64,000 nucleotides of DNA from DASRVA01 sp050732935 (GTDB taxonomy: Bacteria; Gemmatimonadota; Gemmatimonadetes; JACCXV01; JAHWKZ01). How positions within the stretch are numbered: position 1 is the first letter of the stretch; each line of letters starts with the position of its first letter. A model generated the notes under the pieces. It was not told the origin of the DNA. It did not search any database and saw only the letters and a list, made by a program, of their open reading frames with translations. Below are positions 8,309 through 16,100 of this stretch, piece after piece. The DNA is taken from positions 1-64,000 of the forward strand of contig JBOHRW010000137.1 in assembly GCA_050732935.1 (NCBI GenBank). The letters run 5' to 3'. A program made the position numbers and the translations under genes.

Positions 8309-8839
8309 ATCGCCAACAACGAGCCGCGGATCAACGAGCAGATCCGCTTCTCACCCGTCCGGTTGATCGATGTCAATGGTGACCAGATGGGCGTCGTGCC
8401 GGTCGAGGAAGCGCAAGCGTCGGCCCGCGAACGAGGTCTGGACCTGGTCGAGGTAGCAGCGAACGCCCGGCCGCCCGTATGTCGCATCATGGACTACGGA
8501 CGGTACAAGTACGAGCAGGCGAAGGCCGACCGGGAGGCGAGGAAGAAGCAGCACGTGACGCAGATGAAGGAGATCAAGATGCGTCCCAACATCGAGGAGC
8601 ACGACTTCGAATTCAAGACGCGTCACATCAAGCGCTTCCTCGAGGAACGCAACAAGGTCAAGGTCACCATCATGTTCAGGGGCCGCGAGATGGCCCACAC
8701 GGAGAACGGTCGCGAAGTGCTCGACGATGTCATCGAGGAGATCGGCGAGCTGGCGGTGGTCGAGCAGGAGGCTCGACTCGAGGGTCGCAACATGTTCCTG
8801 ATCCTCGCCCCGAACTCCAAGGCCAGCGTGAAGAAATAG
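8309..8839 (+). CDS. infC: Translation initiation factor IF-3 (ATC start codon)
   Basis: A 176-residue protein matching the usual IF3 length. The N-terminal domain begins NNEPRINEQIR and the C-terminal domain includes KEIKMRPNIEEHDFEFKTRH. IF3 binds the 30S subunit and rejects initiation at non-canonical codons. The only start consistent with homology and with the strong AAGGAGGT site is ATC at 8309, parallel to the AUU start of E. coli infC, which lets IF3 repress its own translation. An in-frame GTG at 8246 would add 21 unconserved residues. It heads infC-rpmI-rplT-pheS-pheT. Confidence 0.93.
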   Translation: MANNEPRINEQIRFSPVRLIDVNGDQMGVVPVEEAQASARERGLDLVEVAANARPPVCRIMDYGRYKYEQAKADREARKKQHVTQMKEIKMRPNIEEHDFEFKTRHIKRFLEERNKVKVTIMFRGREMAHTENGREVLDDVIEEIGELAVVEQEARLEGRNMFLILAPNSKASVKK

Positions 8840-8858
8840 GATGCGCAGGGGGTAAGGC

Positions 8859-9053
8859 ATGCCGAAGATGAAGTCGAACCGAGGTGCCGCGAAGCGGTTC
8901 CGCAAGACGGCCAGCGGGCGCATCAAGCGCAAGCGGGGCTACATGCGGCACATCCTGACGAAGAAGAGCAACAAGCGGAAGCGTCACCTGCGCAAGCCCG
9001 CGTACGTGCATCCCGTCGACGAGGGCCGCATCAAGCGGCTTCTGTCCACGTAG
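8859..9053 (+). CDS. rpmI: 50S ribosomal protein L35
   Basis: A 64-residue, very basic protein beginning MPKMKSNRGAAKRF, the standard L35 signature. It follows infC by 19 nt and precedes rplT by 9 nt, the conserved order of this operon. ATG is preceded by GGGGGTAAGGC. L35 binds 23S rRNA in the large subunit. Confidence 0.97.
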   Translation: MPKMKSNRGAAKRFRKTASGRIKRKRGYMRHILTKKSNKRKRHLRKPAYVHPVDEGRIKRLLST

Positions 9054-9062
9054 GAGGTCATT

Positions 9063-9416
9063 ATGCCGCGCGCATCGAACAACGTGCAGCGCACCAGACG
9101 CCGCAAGAAGCTCCTGAAGCAGGCTCGCGGATATCGCGGCGGGCGTCATCGCCTGTACATCCCCGCCAAGGAGACGCTGGAGCGGGGCCTGCAGTATGCC
9201 TACCGTGACCGGCGGAACAAGAAGCGGCAGTTCCGGAAGCTGTGGATCACGCGGATCAACGCGGCCGCCCGCGAGCACGGGCTGTCCTACTCCCGTTTCA
9301 TCCACGGGCTCAAGGCCGCCGAGGTCGAAATCGATCGCAAGCTTCTGGCCGACCTGGCGATCAACGATCCGGAGGGGTTCGCCGAGCTGGCCGCCACCGC
9401 GAAAGCCAAGCTCTAG
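9063..9416 (+). CDS. rplT: 50S ribosomal protein L20
   Basis: A 117-residue protein with the L20 signature (RRKKLLKQARGYRGGRH) and normal length. It is an early assembly protein for the 50S subunit and, in several bacteria, the autorepressor of its own operon through a leader structure; the leader at 8063-8308 is the candidate target here. ATG has AGGAGGT just upstream. Followed by pheS after 35 nt. Confidence 0.97.
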   Translation: MPRASNNVQRTRRRKKLLKQARGYRGGRHRLYIPAKETLERGLQYAYRDRRNKKRQFRKLWITRINAAAREHGLSYSRFIHGLKAAEVEIDRKLLADLAINDPEGFAELAATAKAKL

Positions 9417-9451
9417 TAGCCCTCTTCCCGGACGGCAGAGGAGATCCCCCG

Positions 9452-10492
9452 ATGACCTCGTCGCTGCACGAGCGGCTCGAGGCCCTCCACCGCGATGTGG
9501 AGCGCGAGCTAAGGGCGGCGGGATCAGCGGCCGAGGTGGAGGAGATTCGCGTCCGGACGTTCGGTCGCAAGGGTCGTCTCACCGCCGAAGCGCGTTCGAT
9601 CGGGAGCCTGCCCGCCGAGGAGCGCCCGGCAGCCGGAGAGCTGATCAACCGCGTCAAGGAGGGCATCGAGTCCTCGCTGGCGCACCGCGCCCGTGCGCTG
9701 GGAGGCGAGGCGCTCGAGCAGCGGCTCCTAACCGAGCGCGTCGATGTCACCCTCCCCGGTCGTCGACGGCCGATCGGAACCCGCCACCCGCTCACGATCG
9801 TGACCGACGAGCTGCTCGAGATCTTCCGAGGCATGGGCTTCGAGGTGGCTTCGGGTCCCGAGGCCGAGACCGTCTGGCACAACTTCGAGGCGCTCAACAT
9901 CCCCGCGGGCCATCCCGCGCGCGAGGAGATGGACACGATCTACGTGGATGACGACCTCGTGCTCCGGACCCACACGTCCCCCGTCCAGATCCGGGTCATG
10001 GAGGCCAATCCCCCGCCCGTACGGGTCGTCTGTCCCGGCCGCGTCTTCCGCAACGACACGCCGGACGCCTCCCACTCGCCGTATTTCCACCAGATCGAGG
10101 GGCTGTGGGTGGAAGACGGGATCTCGCTGGGCCACCTGAAGTGGGCACTGACCGAGTTCGCCCACCGCTACTATGGCGCCGACGCGGACGTCCGCTTCCG
10201 CGCCAGCTACTTCCCCTTCACGGAGCCCTCCGCCGAGCTCGACATCCAGTGCGTGATCTGCGGGGGCGCCGGGTGCCGGGCCTGCAAGGGAAGCGGGTGG
10301 ATGGAGCTGCTGGGCTGCGGCATGGTCCATCCAGCGGTGCTCGAGGCGGTGGGCTACGACAGCGAGCGCTACACCGGCTTCGCGTGGGGGATGGGCGTCG
10401 AGCGGATCGCCATGAACAAGTACCGGATCCCGGACATCCGCATGTTCTTCGAGAACGACCTCCGTTTCCTTCATCAGTTCCGGGGTCGATGA
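9452..10492 (+). CDS. pheS: Phenylalanyl-tRNA synthetase alpha subunit
   Basis: A 346-residue class II synthetase subunit: coiled-coil N-terminal arm for tRNA-Phe, then motif 2 (RVFRNDTPDASHSP) and motif 3 (GFAWGMGVERIAM). It forms the alpha2beta2 enzyme with PheT. Start is ATG 9452 after GAGGAGATC. Unusual but not unique is a cysteine-rich insert near the C terminus (CVICGGAGCRACKGSGW), seen in PheS of many phyla. Stop overlaps pheT start by 4 nt. Confidence 0.96.
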   Translation: MTSSLHERLEALHRDVERELRAAGSAAEVEEIRVRTFGRKGRLTAEARSIGSLPAEERPAAGELINRVKEGIESSLAHRARALGGEALEQRLLTERVDVTLPGRRRPIGTRHPLTIVTDELLEIFRGMGFEVASGPEAETVWHNFEALNIPAGHPAREEMDTIYVDDDLVLRTHTSPVQIRVMEANPPPVRVVCPGRVFRNDTPDASHSPYFHQIEGLWVEDGISLGHLKWALTEFAHRYYGADADVRFRASYFPFTEPSAELDIQCVICGGAGCRACKGSGWMELLGCGMVHPAVLEAVGYDSERYTGFAWGMGVERIAMNKYRIPDIRMFFENDLRFLHQFRGR

Positions 10493-12882
10493 ACGTCTCC
10501 TTCCGCTGGCTCGGTGACCTGTTTCCCGGCGGCGAGCTCGACGCCATGGGCTCGGCGAAGCTGGCCCTGCGTCTCACCATGCAGGGGCTCGCGGTCGACG
10601 CGGTGCGGCGCCCGTTCGGGGAGATATCGGGGGTCGTGCTGGGGAAGGTTCTGGAGGCGAGCCGGCACCCGAACGCCGATCGTCTTACGCTCTGCCGCGT
10701 ATCCGCCGGCGATGGCGAGAGACAGGTCGTGTGCGGGGCGCCCAACGTCGAGGTGGGCGTCATCTACCCGTATGCGACCGAGGGGGCGCGGCTTCCAGGG
10801 GGGCGGGAGATCCGTCGCGCGCGGATTCGCGGGGTCGAGTCCGAGGGCATGCTCTGCTCGGCGCCCGAGCTTGGCCTCGACGCGCTCGGCTCGGCCGAGG
10901 GGATCTGGCCCGTCCAGGGGGTGGCCGAGCGCGATGTCGGGCGCGATCTCGTCGATGCCCTCGACCTCGATGACGAGATCCTCGAAGTCGACGTGCCGTC
11001 CAATCGCGGCGACGCGCTGTGCCATCTCGGAATCGCCCGCGAGGTGCAATGGCACGCCCGGGCCGAGGCTCGACTCCCGGCGCGCGGGCTGGCGGCCGAG
11101 GGCCCGGCGAGCGACTTCGCTGTGGAGGTCCTGGACCGGGAGGGATGCCCCGTGTATCTCGGACGGCTGATCCGCGGCGTCACCATCGGACCCAGTCCGG
11201 CGTGGCTCCAGATCCGGCTCCTCGCCCTCGGCCTGCGGCCCGTCAACAACGTCGTGGATGCCACCAACTACATCATGCTCGAATGCGGCCAGCCCCTCCA
11301 TCCCTTCGACGCGGAGCGGCTGACGGGGCGACGCATCGTCGTTCGTCGCCCACTCCCCGATGAGACGATCGTCACGCTCGACGGCCGCGAGCGCGCACTC
11401 GATCCCGGGACGACGCTGATCGCCGACGCCGAGCGGGCGGTCGCGATCGGCGGGGTGATGGGCGGTCTCGACAGCGAGGTGGGAGAGGGGACGCGAAGCG
11501 TATTCCTGGAGAGCGCCTGGTTCGACCCCGCGCGGATCGGACGGACGTCGCGCAGCCTGGGGCTCCGAACGGACGCCGCCATCCGGTTCTCCCGCGGCGT
11601 GGATCCGGCGATCACGGCCGTTGCGCTCGATCGCGCCTCCGCCCTCATCGTGGAGACCGCCGGTGGGGAGGTGGCCGCCGACCGGGTGGGCGAGGAGGTC
11701 GAAGGGAAGGACCGCCCGACGCTCGCGCTTCGCCCGGGCCGGCTGGACAGGGTCGTGGGCCGCTCGATCCCCGTAGAGGAGGCGCGTTCGGCTCTCGAGA
11801 GCGTGGGCTTCGAGACGGGGAGCGCGAACGGCGAGGCGATCAGGGTGACCGTTCCAGGCTGGCGCTTCGACGTCGAGCGCGAGATCGATCTGATCGAGGA
11901 GGTGGCCCGTCTGACGGGGTACGATCGGGTACCCCCCGCGCGTCTGCCGATGCCCGTCGTGGCGCCGTCGCCGTCCCCGGTCGAGCGCTCCATCGACCGC
12001 GTTCGGGGCGTCCTCAGGGCCGCGGGCTACGACGAGGCCCGGACGCCTTCGTTCGTCGGCCAGGCGATCCTGGGTCCCTCGGAGGTTGACAATCTGGTTG
12101 AGATACGAAATCCTATTTCCAAGGCGGACAGGTTCTTGAGACCATTCGTCCTGACCACGCTCGCGGGAGCCGTGGTGCACAACCTGAATCGCGGGGCGGC
12201 TTCGGTGCGGTTGTTCGAGATCGGCCACGCCTTCCGGTCGGCGGACGGGGGTCGCCCGGAAGAGACTCGACACGTGGCGCTGGCCGCAGCCGGCCAGGCG
12301 CGCCCGGTGGACTGGTCGGACACGGTCCAACCGATCGACTTCTTCGACGTCAAGGGCGTCGTGGAGGAGCTGCTGTCCCAGGCGGGGATGGAGGAAGTCG
12401 CCTTTCCAGCCGATCGGCGATCGTATCTCCATCCCGGACGCCAGGCGTCCATCGAGTGGGGGGGCGAGGCGATCGGATTCCTTGGTGAGATCCATGCGCG
12501 GCTGGCCGAGGAGTGGGGCGCCATGGAGCGGCTCTATGTGGCCGAGATCAAGCTCGACGCGCTGACCCGTGTCCTTCCGCCGGTCAAGGTCGCGCGCATC
12601 CCGCGGGAGCCGGCCGCCCTGCGCGATCTGGCGCTCGTCGTTCCGGACGATCACTCCGGCTCACGCCTCGTCGCCGCCGTCCGGGAGGCGGAAGTGGAGG
12701 ATCTCACGACGGTCGAGATCTTCGACCGATACCATGGGCCGCAGGTGCCGGAGGGGCATTACAGCCTGGGACTCAGGCTCACCTTCCAGGCGGACCGGAC
12801 GCTGACCGTGGAGACCATCGACCAGCGGGTGGGCCGGCTGGTCGAGCTTCTGGAGAAGGAGCACGGGTACCGACTGCGATGA
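10489..12882 (+). CDS. pheT: Phenylalanyl-tRNA synthetase beta subunit
   Basis: A 797-residue protein of usual size. In order: EMAP/OB-fold tRNA-binding domain (residues about 40-150, GVVLGKVLEASRHPNADRL), B3/B4 editing domain (HPFDAERLTG), B5 domain, catalytic-like core, and C-terminal ferredoxin-like anticodon-binding domain (residues about 700-797). It completes PheRS and proofreads Tyr-tRNA-Phe. ATG overlaps the pheS stop (ATGA). A run of more AT-rich codons at 12080-12140 is local and the frame stays intact. Confidence 0.96.
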   Translation: MNVSFRWLGDLFPGGELDAMGSAKLALRLTMQGLAVDAVRRPFGEISGVVLGKVLEASRHPNADRLTLCRVSAGDGERQVVCGAPNVEVGVIYPYATEGARLPGGREIRRARIRGVESEGMLCSAPELGLDALGSAEGIWPVQGVAERDVGRDLVDALDLDDEILEVDVPSNRGDALCHLGIAREVQWHARAEARLPARGLAAEGPASDFAVEVLDREGCPVYLGRLIRGVTIGPSPAWLQIRLLALGLRPVNNVVDATNYIMLECGQPLHPFDAERLTGRRIVVRRPLPDETIVTLDGRERALDPGTTLIADAERAVAIGGVMGGLDSEVGEGTRSVFLESAWFDPARIGRTSRSLGLRTDAAIRFSRGVDPAITAVALDRASALIVETAGGEVAADRVGEEVEGKDRPTLALRPGRLDRVVGRSIPVEEARSALESVGFETGSANGEAIRVTVPGWRFDVEREIDLIEEVARLTGYDRVPPARLPMPVVAPSPSPVERSIDRVRGVLRAAGYDEARTPSFVGQAILGPSEVDNLVEIRNPISKADRFLRPFVLTTLAGAVVHNLNRGAASVRLFEIGHAFRSADGGRPEETRHVALAAAGQARPVDWSDTVQPIDFFDVKGVVEELLSQAGMEEVAFPADRRSYLHPGRQASIEWGGEAIGFLGEIHARLAEEWGAMERLYVAEIKLDALTRVLPPVKVARIPREPAALRDLALVVPDDHSGSRLVAAVREAEVEDLTTVEIFDRYHGPQVPEGHYSLGLRLTFQADRTLTVETIDQRVGRLVELLEKEHGYRLR

Positions 12883-13199
12883 GCGAGAAGCAAAGGCAGG
12901 GCTCGAAGACCGAGCCCCGGGACCAGGAGCAGCAGCGGGTCGCCGAGCTGGCCGCCGCGCTGGACGTGCTCGGGGACAAGGTTAAGTTGCTCGTGGAACG
13001 GAGCCGTCGGCTTTCGGAGCGTTGTCGGGAGGAAGAGGAGCTCAGGCGGCGGCTCGAAGGCGGGCTCGATCCGGTGGCGCTCGACGAACGCGTCCACGCG
13101 CTCGAATCGGAGAACGACCGGCTCACCCGACACGCCGAGTTCCTGGAGGGCAAGCTCAAGGAGCTACTCTCGCGTGTGAGGTACGTGGTCGAGGCATGA
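12879..13199 (+). CDS. Small coiled-coil protein, candidate ZapB-like cell-division factor
   Basis: A 106-residue hydrophilic protein with continuous heptad-like helices rich in Glu, Arg and Leu (about residues 20-100). No enzyme motif is visible. It lies between pheT and zapA with ATGA overlaps on both sides. That position, and the coiled-coil character, suggest a partner of the division ring like ZapB, but ZapB-type proteins are too low in complexity to identify by eye, so the assignment is by context only. Confidence 0.6.
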   Translation: MSEKQRQGSKTEPRDQEQQRVAELAAALDVLGDKVKLLVERSRRLSERCREEEELRRRLEGGLDPVALDERVHALESENDRLTRHAEFLEGKLKELLSRVRYVVEA

Positions 13200-13540
13200 C
13201 CAACGACCGGGAATCGATCAAGATCAGCGTCCTGGACGAGCCGTTCCGGTTGAAATCGACGGCCGATCCGGGCTACACCCGCGAGGTGGCGGCCCACGTC
13301 GACCGCACCCTGCGTGGCCTGAGGGCTTCGGCTCCGACACTCGAACCGTTCCAGGCCGCGGTCCTGGGAGCGATGGAGATCACCGACGCCCTGATGCAGG
13401 CGCGGAAGGCTGGCACGGAGGCGTTGGACGAGGCGCTGGGTCGGGTGCGAGGCCTCGAGGCCGATCTGGACGCGGCGCTGGCCGAGACGGCCGCCGCCGA
13501 CGGCGCGAAGAGTCGGAGAAAGGAGAAACGAGCGGGCTGA
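13196..13540 (+). CDS. zapA: Cell division protein ZapA
   Basis: A 114-residue protein with the ZapA N-terminal globular domain (ISVLDEPFRLKST, then YTREVAAHVDRTL) and a C-terminal coiled coil ending in a basic tail. ZapA tetramers cross-link FtsZ filaments at midcell. pheT-zapA linkage is widespread. Start ATG 13196 overlaps the upstream stop. In many genomes the next feature is either 6S RNA or rny; here a 6S-like RNA follows. Confidence 0.9.
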   Translation: MTNDRESIKISVLDEPFRLKSTADPGYTREVAAHVDRTLRGLRASAPTLEPFQAAVLGAMEITDALMQARKAGTEALDEALGRVRGLEADLDAALAETAAADGAKSRRKEKRAG

Positions 13541-13548
13541 CCATCACT

Positions 13549-13569
13549 GCGGGGCGCGAAGGACCCCGC
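13549..13569 (+). terminator. Hairpin after zapA (possible operon-end structure, no T tract)
   Basis: GCGGGG (13549-13554) pairs perfectly with CCCCGC (13564-13569) around a 9-nt loop. The nearest T run is 22 nt downstream and belongs to the closing stem of the RNA candidate, so this is a weak terminator call; it may protect or terminate the zapA mRNA. Confidence 0.3.
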
Positions 13570-13579
13570 TCGCGCGGAT

Positions 13580-13722
13580 CCGAAGAGATCATTTTTTGAG
13601 CCAACACGCACTCGCAGGGATCCTCGCTTCGCCTGCCGATCGCACGCCTCTCGCGAGGACGCGAGAATCGGGCGGGGAGGTTACCCACCGTACGTTAGAG
13701 GGCGTCAAAAAATCCTCTTCGG
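13580..13722 (+). ncRNA. ssrS: Candidate 6S RNA (ssrS-like)
   Basis: The ends form a long closing stem: CCGAAGAG (13580-13587) with CTCTTCGG (13715-13722), TTTTTTGA (13592-13599) with TCAAAAAA (13705-13712), and GCC with GGC. Inside is a large unpaired bubble, then an inner stem (CCGAT/ATCGG region) and a terminal hairpin CTCGCG-AGGA-CGCGAG. Closing stem, central bubble and apical stem are the architecture of 6S RNA, which mimics an open promoter and binds RNA polymerase. Position directly after zapA matches many proteobacterial ssrS loci. At about 143 nt it is shorter than the usual 160-200. Confidence 0.55.
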
Positions 13723-13767
13723 TGAGTCGCGGCGGGGTCTTTCTCGTTCCGGGCGGCTCGCCCTCTC

Positions 13768-14550
13768 ATGAAGATCCTCTTCGTAGGCGACGTCTTCGGA
13801 CGACCCGGCCGGCGGGCCCTGCAGTCGGGTCTCACCGCGGCCCGTCGCGACCTCGCCCCCGACTTCGTCATCGTGAACGGGGAGAACGCGGCCGGCGGGT
13901 TCGGGATCACCCCGTCGATCGTGGACGAGATCCTGGCCGAGGACGTCGACGTGATCACCAGCGGCAACCACGTCTGGGACAAGCGCGAGGTTTACGAGCG
14001 CCTCGATCGTGAGCCCCGGCTCCTCAGGCCCGACAACTATCCCGACGGCAATCCCGGGCGAGGGGTCTGGGCGGGGAGTGTCGGAACGGTCGACGGGATG
14101 GTCGTCAACCTCCAGGGCCGGGTCTTCATGAAGGACATCGAGTGTCCCTTTCGCCGGCTCGACGCGCTGCTCGCTTCGAACGTCGGCGGCTCGGCGCGGA
14201 TCGTGATCGTGGACTTTCACGCCGAGGCGACCGCCGAGAAGATCGCCCTCGGGCGCTATGCCGACGGTCGGGTGACCGCGGTCGTCGGTACCCACACTCA
14301 CGTGCCTTCGGCCGACTCGAGGATCCTGCCGGGCGGGACCGCCTACGTCACCGACGTCGGGATGACCGGACCGCACGGCGGCGTGATCGGGGTCCGGGCC
14401 GAGGGCGCGATCGAGCGCTTCCTCAAGCAGACTCCGAACCGGTTTCAGGTGGCCGGCGAGGACGTGCGCTTCCAGGCCATCCTCCTCACGGTCGAGGAGG
14501 AGACCGGGCGCGCGACGGCGATCGAGAGGATCGATGAGCCGATCGGATAG
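13768..14550 (+). CDS. ymdB: YmdB-family metallophosphoesterase
   Basis: A 260-residue protein beginning KILFVGDVFGRPGR with metal ligands in NGENAAGG, SGNHVWD and GTHTHVPSAD, the TIGR00282 pattern. Characterised members hydrolyse 2',3'-cyclic nucleotides and cyclic nucleotides. The gene normally follows rny (RNase Y), often in zapA-rny-ymdB order; here rny is missing and the 6S-like RNA lies in its place. ATG 13768 has only a weak ribosome site. It starts a run to recQ. Confidence 0.9.
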   Translation: MKILFVGDVFGRPGRRALQSGLTAARRDLAPDFVIVNGENAAGGFGITPSIVDEILAEDVDVITSGNHVWDKREVYERLDREPRLLRPDNYPDGNPGRGVWAGSVGTVDGMVVNLQGRVFMKDIECPFRRLDALLASNVGGSARIVIVDFHAEATAEKIALGRYADGRVTAVVGTHTHVPSADSRILPGGTAYVTDVGMTGPHGGVIGVRAEGAIERFLKQTPNRFQVAGEDVRFQAILLTVEEETGRATAIERIDEPIG

Positions 14551-14580
14551 AACCGAAGTCAGCGCCTGGGAATCCGCCCG

Positions 14581-15198
14581 ATGACCCCGTTCGTCCGCGG
14601 CTCGATGGGCTGGATCGAGGTCATCTGCGGCCCGATGTTCAGCGGTAAGTCCGAGGAGCTGATCCGGCGGCTGCGCCGCGCGGAGATCGCCCGCCAGCGG
14701 ATCCAGGTGTTCAAGCCGCTGGTGGACGACCGCTTCTCGACCGACGAGATCGTCAGCCACTCGGAGATGCGGATCCGGGCCGAGCGGGTGGCCCACGCCG
14801 GCGCGATCCTGGAGCGCCTCGACGAGCGCACGCAGGTGGTGGGGATCGACGAGGCCCAGTTCTTCGACGACCGGCTGGTCGAGGTCTGCGACCGTCTCGC
14901 CAACCTGGGGAAGCGGGTCGTCGTGGCGGGGCTCGACCAGGACTTCCTCGGTCGTCCATTCGACCCGATCCCGCAGCTCCTGGCGAAGGCCGAGGAGATC
15001 ACCAAGACCCTGGCCATCTGCGTGCGTTGCGGAAACCCCGCCAACTTCACCCAGCGCATCGTCGAGAACGAGGAGCGGATCGTGGTCGGCGGCGCGAGCG
15101 CCTACGAGGCCCGCTGCCGGCAGTGCTTCGAACCCGGGCCCGGACAGCAGGAGCTGGCGCTGGAGACGTCGCTCAGACAGACCCGGGAGGGAGCGTGA
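14581..15198 (+). CDS. tdk: Thymidine kinase (type II)
   Basis: A 205-residue protein with P-loop GPMFSGKSEEL, the Walker-B/lasso region DEAQFF, and a zinc site from CVRCG and a later CRQC. It phosphorylates thymidine for salvage to dTMP. An ATG at 14605 (MGWIEVICGP) is an alternative start closer to the usual N terminus; the longer form adds 8 residues. Stop overlaps folD GTG by 4 nt. Confidence 0.95.
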   Translation: MTPFVRGSMGWIEVICGPMFSGKSEELIRRLRRAEIARQRIQVFKPLVDDRFSTDEIVSHSEMRIRAERVAHAGAILERLDERTQVVGIDEAQFFDDRLVEVCDRLANLGKRVVVAGLDQDFLGRPFDPIPQLLAKAEEITKTLAICVRCGNPANFTQRIVENEERIVVGGASAYEARCRQCFEPGPGQQELALETSLRQTREGA

Positions 15199-16100
15199 CC
15201 GCGAGGCCGATCGACGGGCGGGCGGTCGCGCGTCGCGTGCGCGAGGATGTGGCGGCGGCAGCGAGCCGCCTCTTGAAGGAGACCGGGGTCATCCCCGGCC
15301 TGGCCGCGGTTCTGGTGGGGGATGACCCGGCCTCGGCCACCTACGTGCGCATGAAGGGAAAGGCATGCGAGGAGGTGGGGCTCGTCTCGCGCACGATCCG
15401 GCTCCCCGCCACGACCCTGGAGCCCGAGCTCCTGGGGCTGATCGGCGAGCTGAACGAAGATCCCGAGGTGCACGGCATCCTGGTCCAGCTCCCTCTCCCC
15501 GAACAGATCGACACCGGGCGCATCCTGATCGCCGTCGATCCCGACAAGGACGTCGACGGCTTCCATCCGGTGAACGCTGGCCGGCTGGCCACCGGCGACG
15601 GGAGCGGGTTCGTGCCGGCCACGCCGGCCGGCATCATGCGTCTCCTGGAGGCGACCGGTATTCCGGTACGGGGCGCCGAGGCGGTCGTGGTCGGGCGCAG
15701 CAACATCGTGGGAAAGCCGACCGCCCTGCTCCTGCTCCACGCCCACGCCACGGTGACGATCTGCCACACCCGGACGACCGATCTCGCGGCCCACACCCGA
15801 CGTGCTGACATCCTGGTGGCCGCCGCCGGCAAGGCCGGCATGATCACGGCGGAGATGGTCCAGCCGGGTGCGACGGTGATCGACGTCGGCTCCAACCGCG
15901 TCGACGATCCCGCGAGCGAGCGGGGCTACCGATTGGTAGGCGATGTCGACCCGGCCGTGGCCCTGGTGGCCGGCTGGCTGACGCCGGTCCCGGGCGGGGT
16001 CGGGCCGATGACGATCGCCATGCTGCTCGACAACACGCTGGAGGCCGCGCGGCGGGCGGCGGACGCGCTGGCCGGAGAGACCGCCGAGGAGCGTCCGTGA
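15195..16100 (+). CDS. folD: Bifunctional methylenetetrahydrofolate dehydrogenase/cyclohydrolase
   Basis: A 301-residue protein. Motifs: YVRMKGKACEEVG with the catalytic Tyr/Lys region, VQLPLPEQ, DKDVDGFHPVN, the Rossmann motif VVVGRSNIVGKPTALLL, and the C-terminal PVPGGVGPMTIAML. It interconverts 5,10-methylene- and 10-formyl-THF with NADP. GTG start at 15195 overlaps tdk (GTGA), and the end overlaps xseA by 4 nt; folD-xseA linkage is common. Confidence 0.97.
   Translation: MTARPIDGRAVARRVREDVAAAASRLLKETGVIPGLAAVLVGDDPASATYVRMKGKACEEVGLVSRTIRLPATTLEPELLGLIGELNEDPEVHGILVQLPLPEQIDTGRILIAVDPDKDVDGFHPVNAGRLATGDGSGFVPATPAGIMRLLEATGIPVRGAEAVVVGRSNIVGKPTALLLLHAHATVTICHTRTTDLAAHTRRADILVAAAGKAGMITAEMVQPGATVIDVGSNRVDDPASERGYRLVGDVDPAVALVAGWLTPVPGGVGPMTIAMLLDNTLEAARRAADALAGETAEERP

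Noticed and set aside
13549..13597. Hairpin and T run after zapA as a simple terminator
   Set aside because: The T run is 22 nt from the hairpin and pairs fully with an A run at 13707-13712, so it belongs to the closing stem of the RNA candidate.
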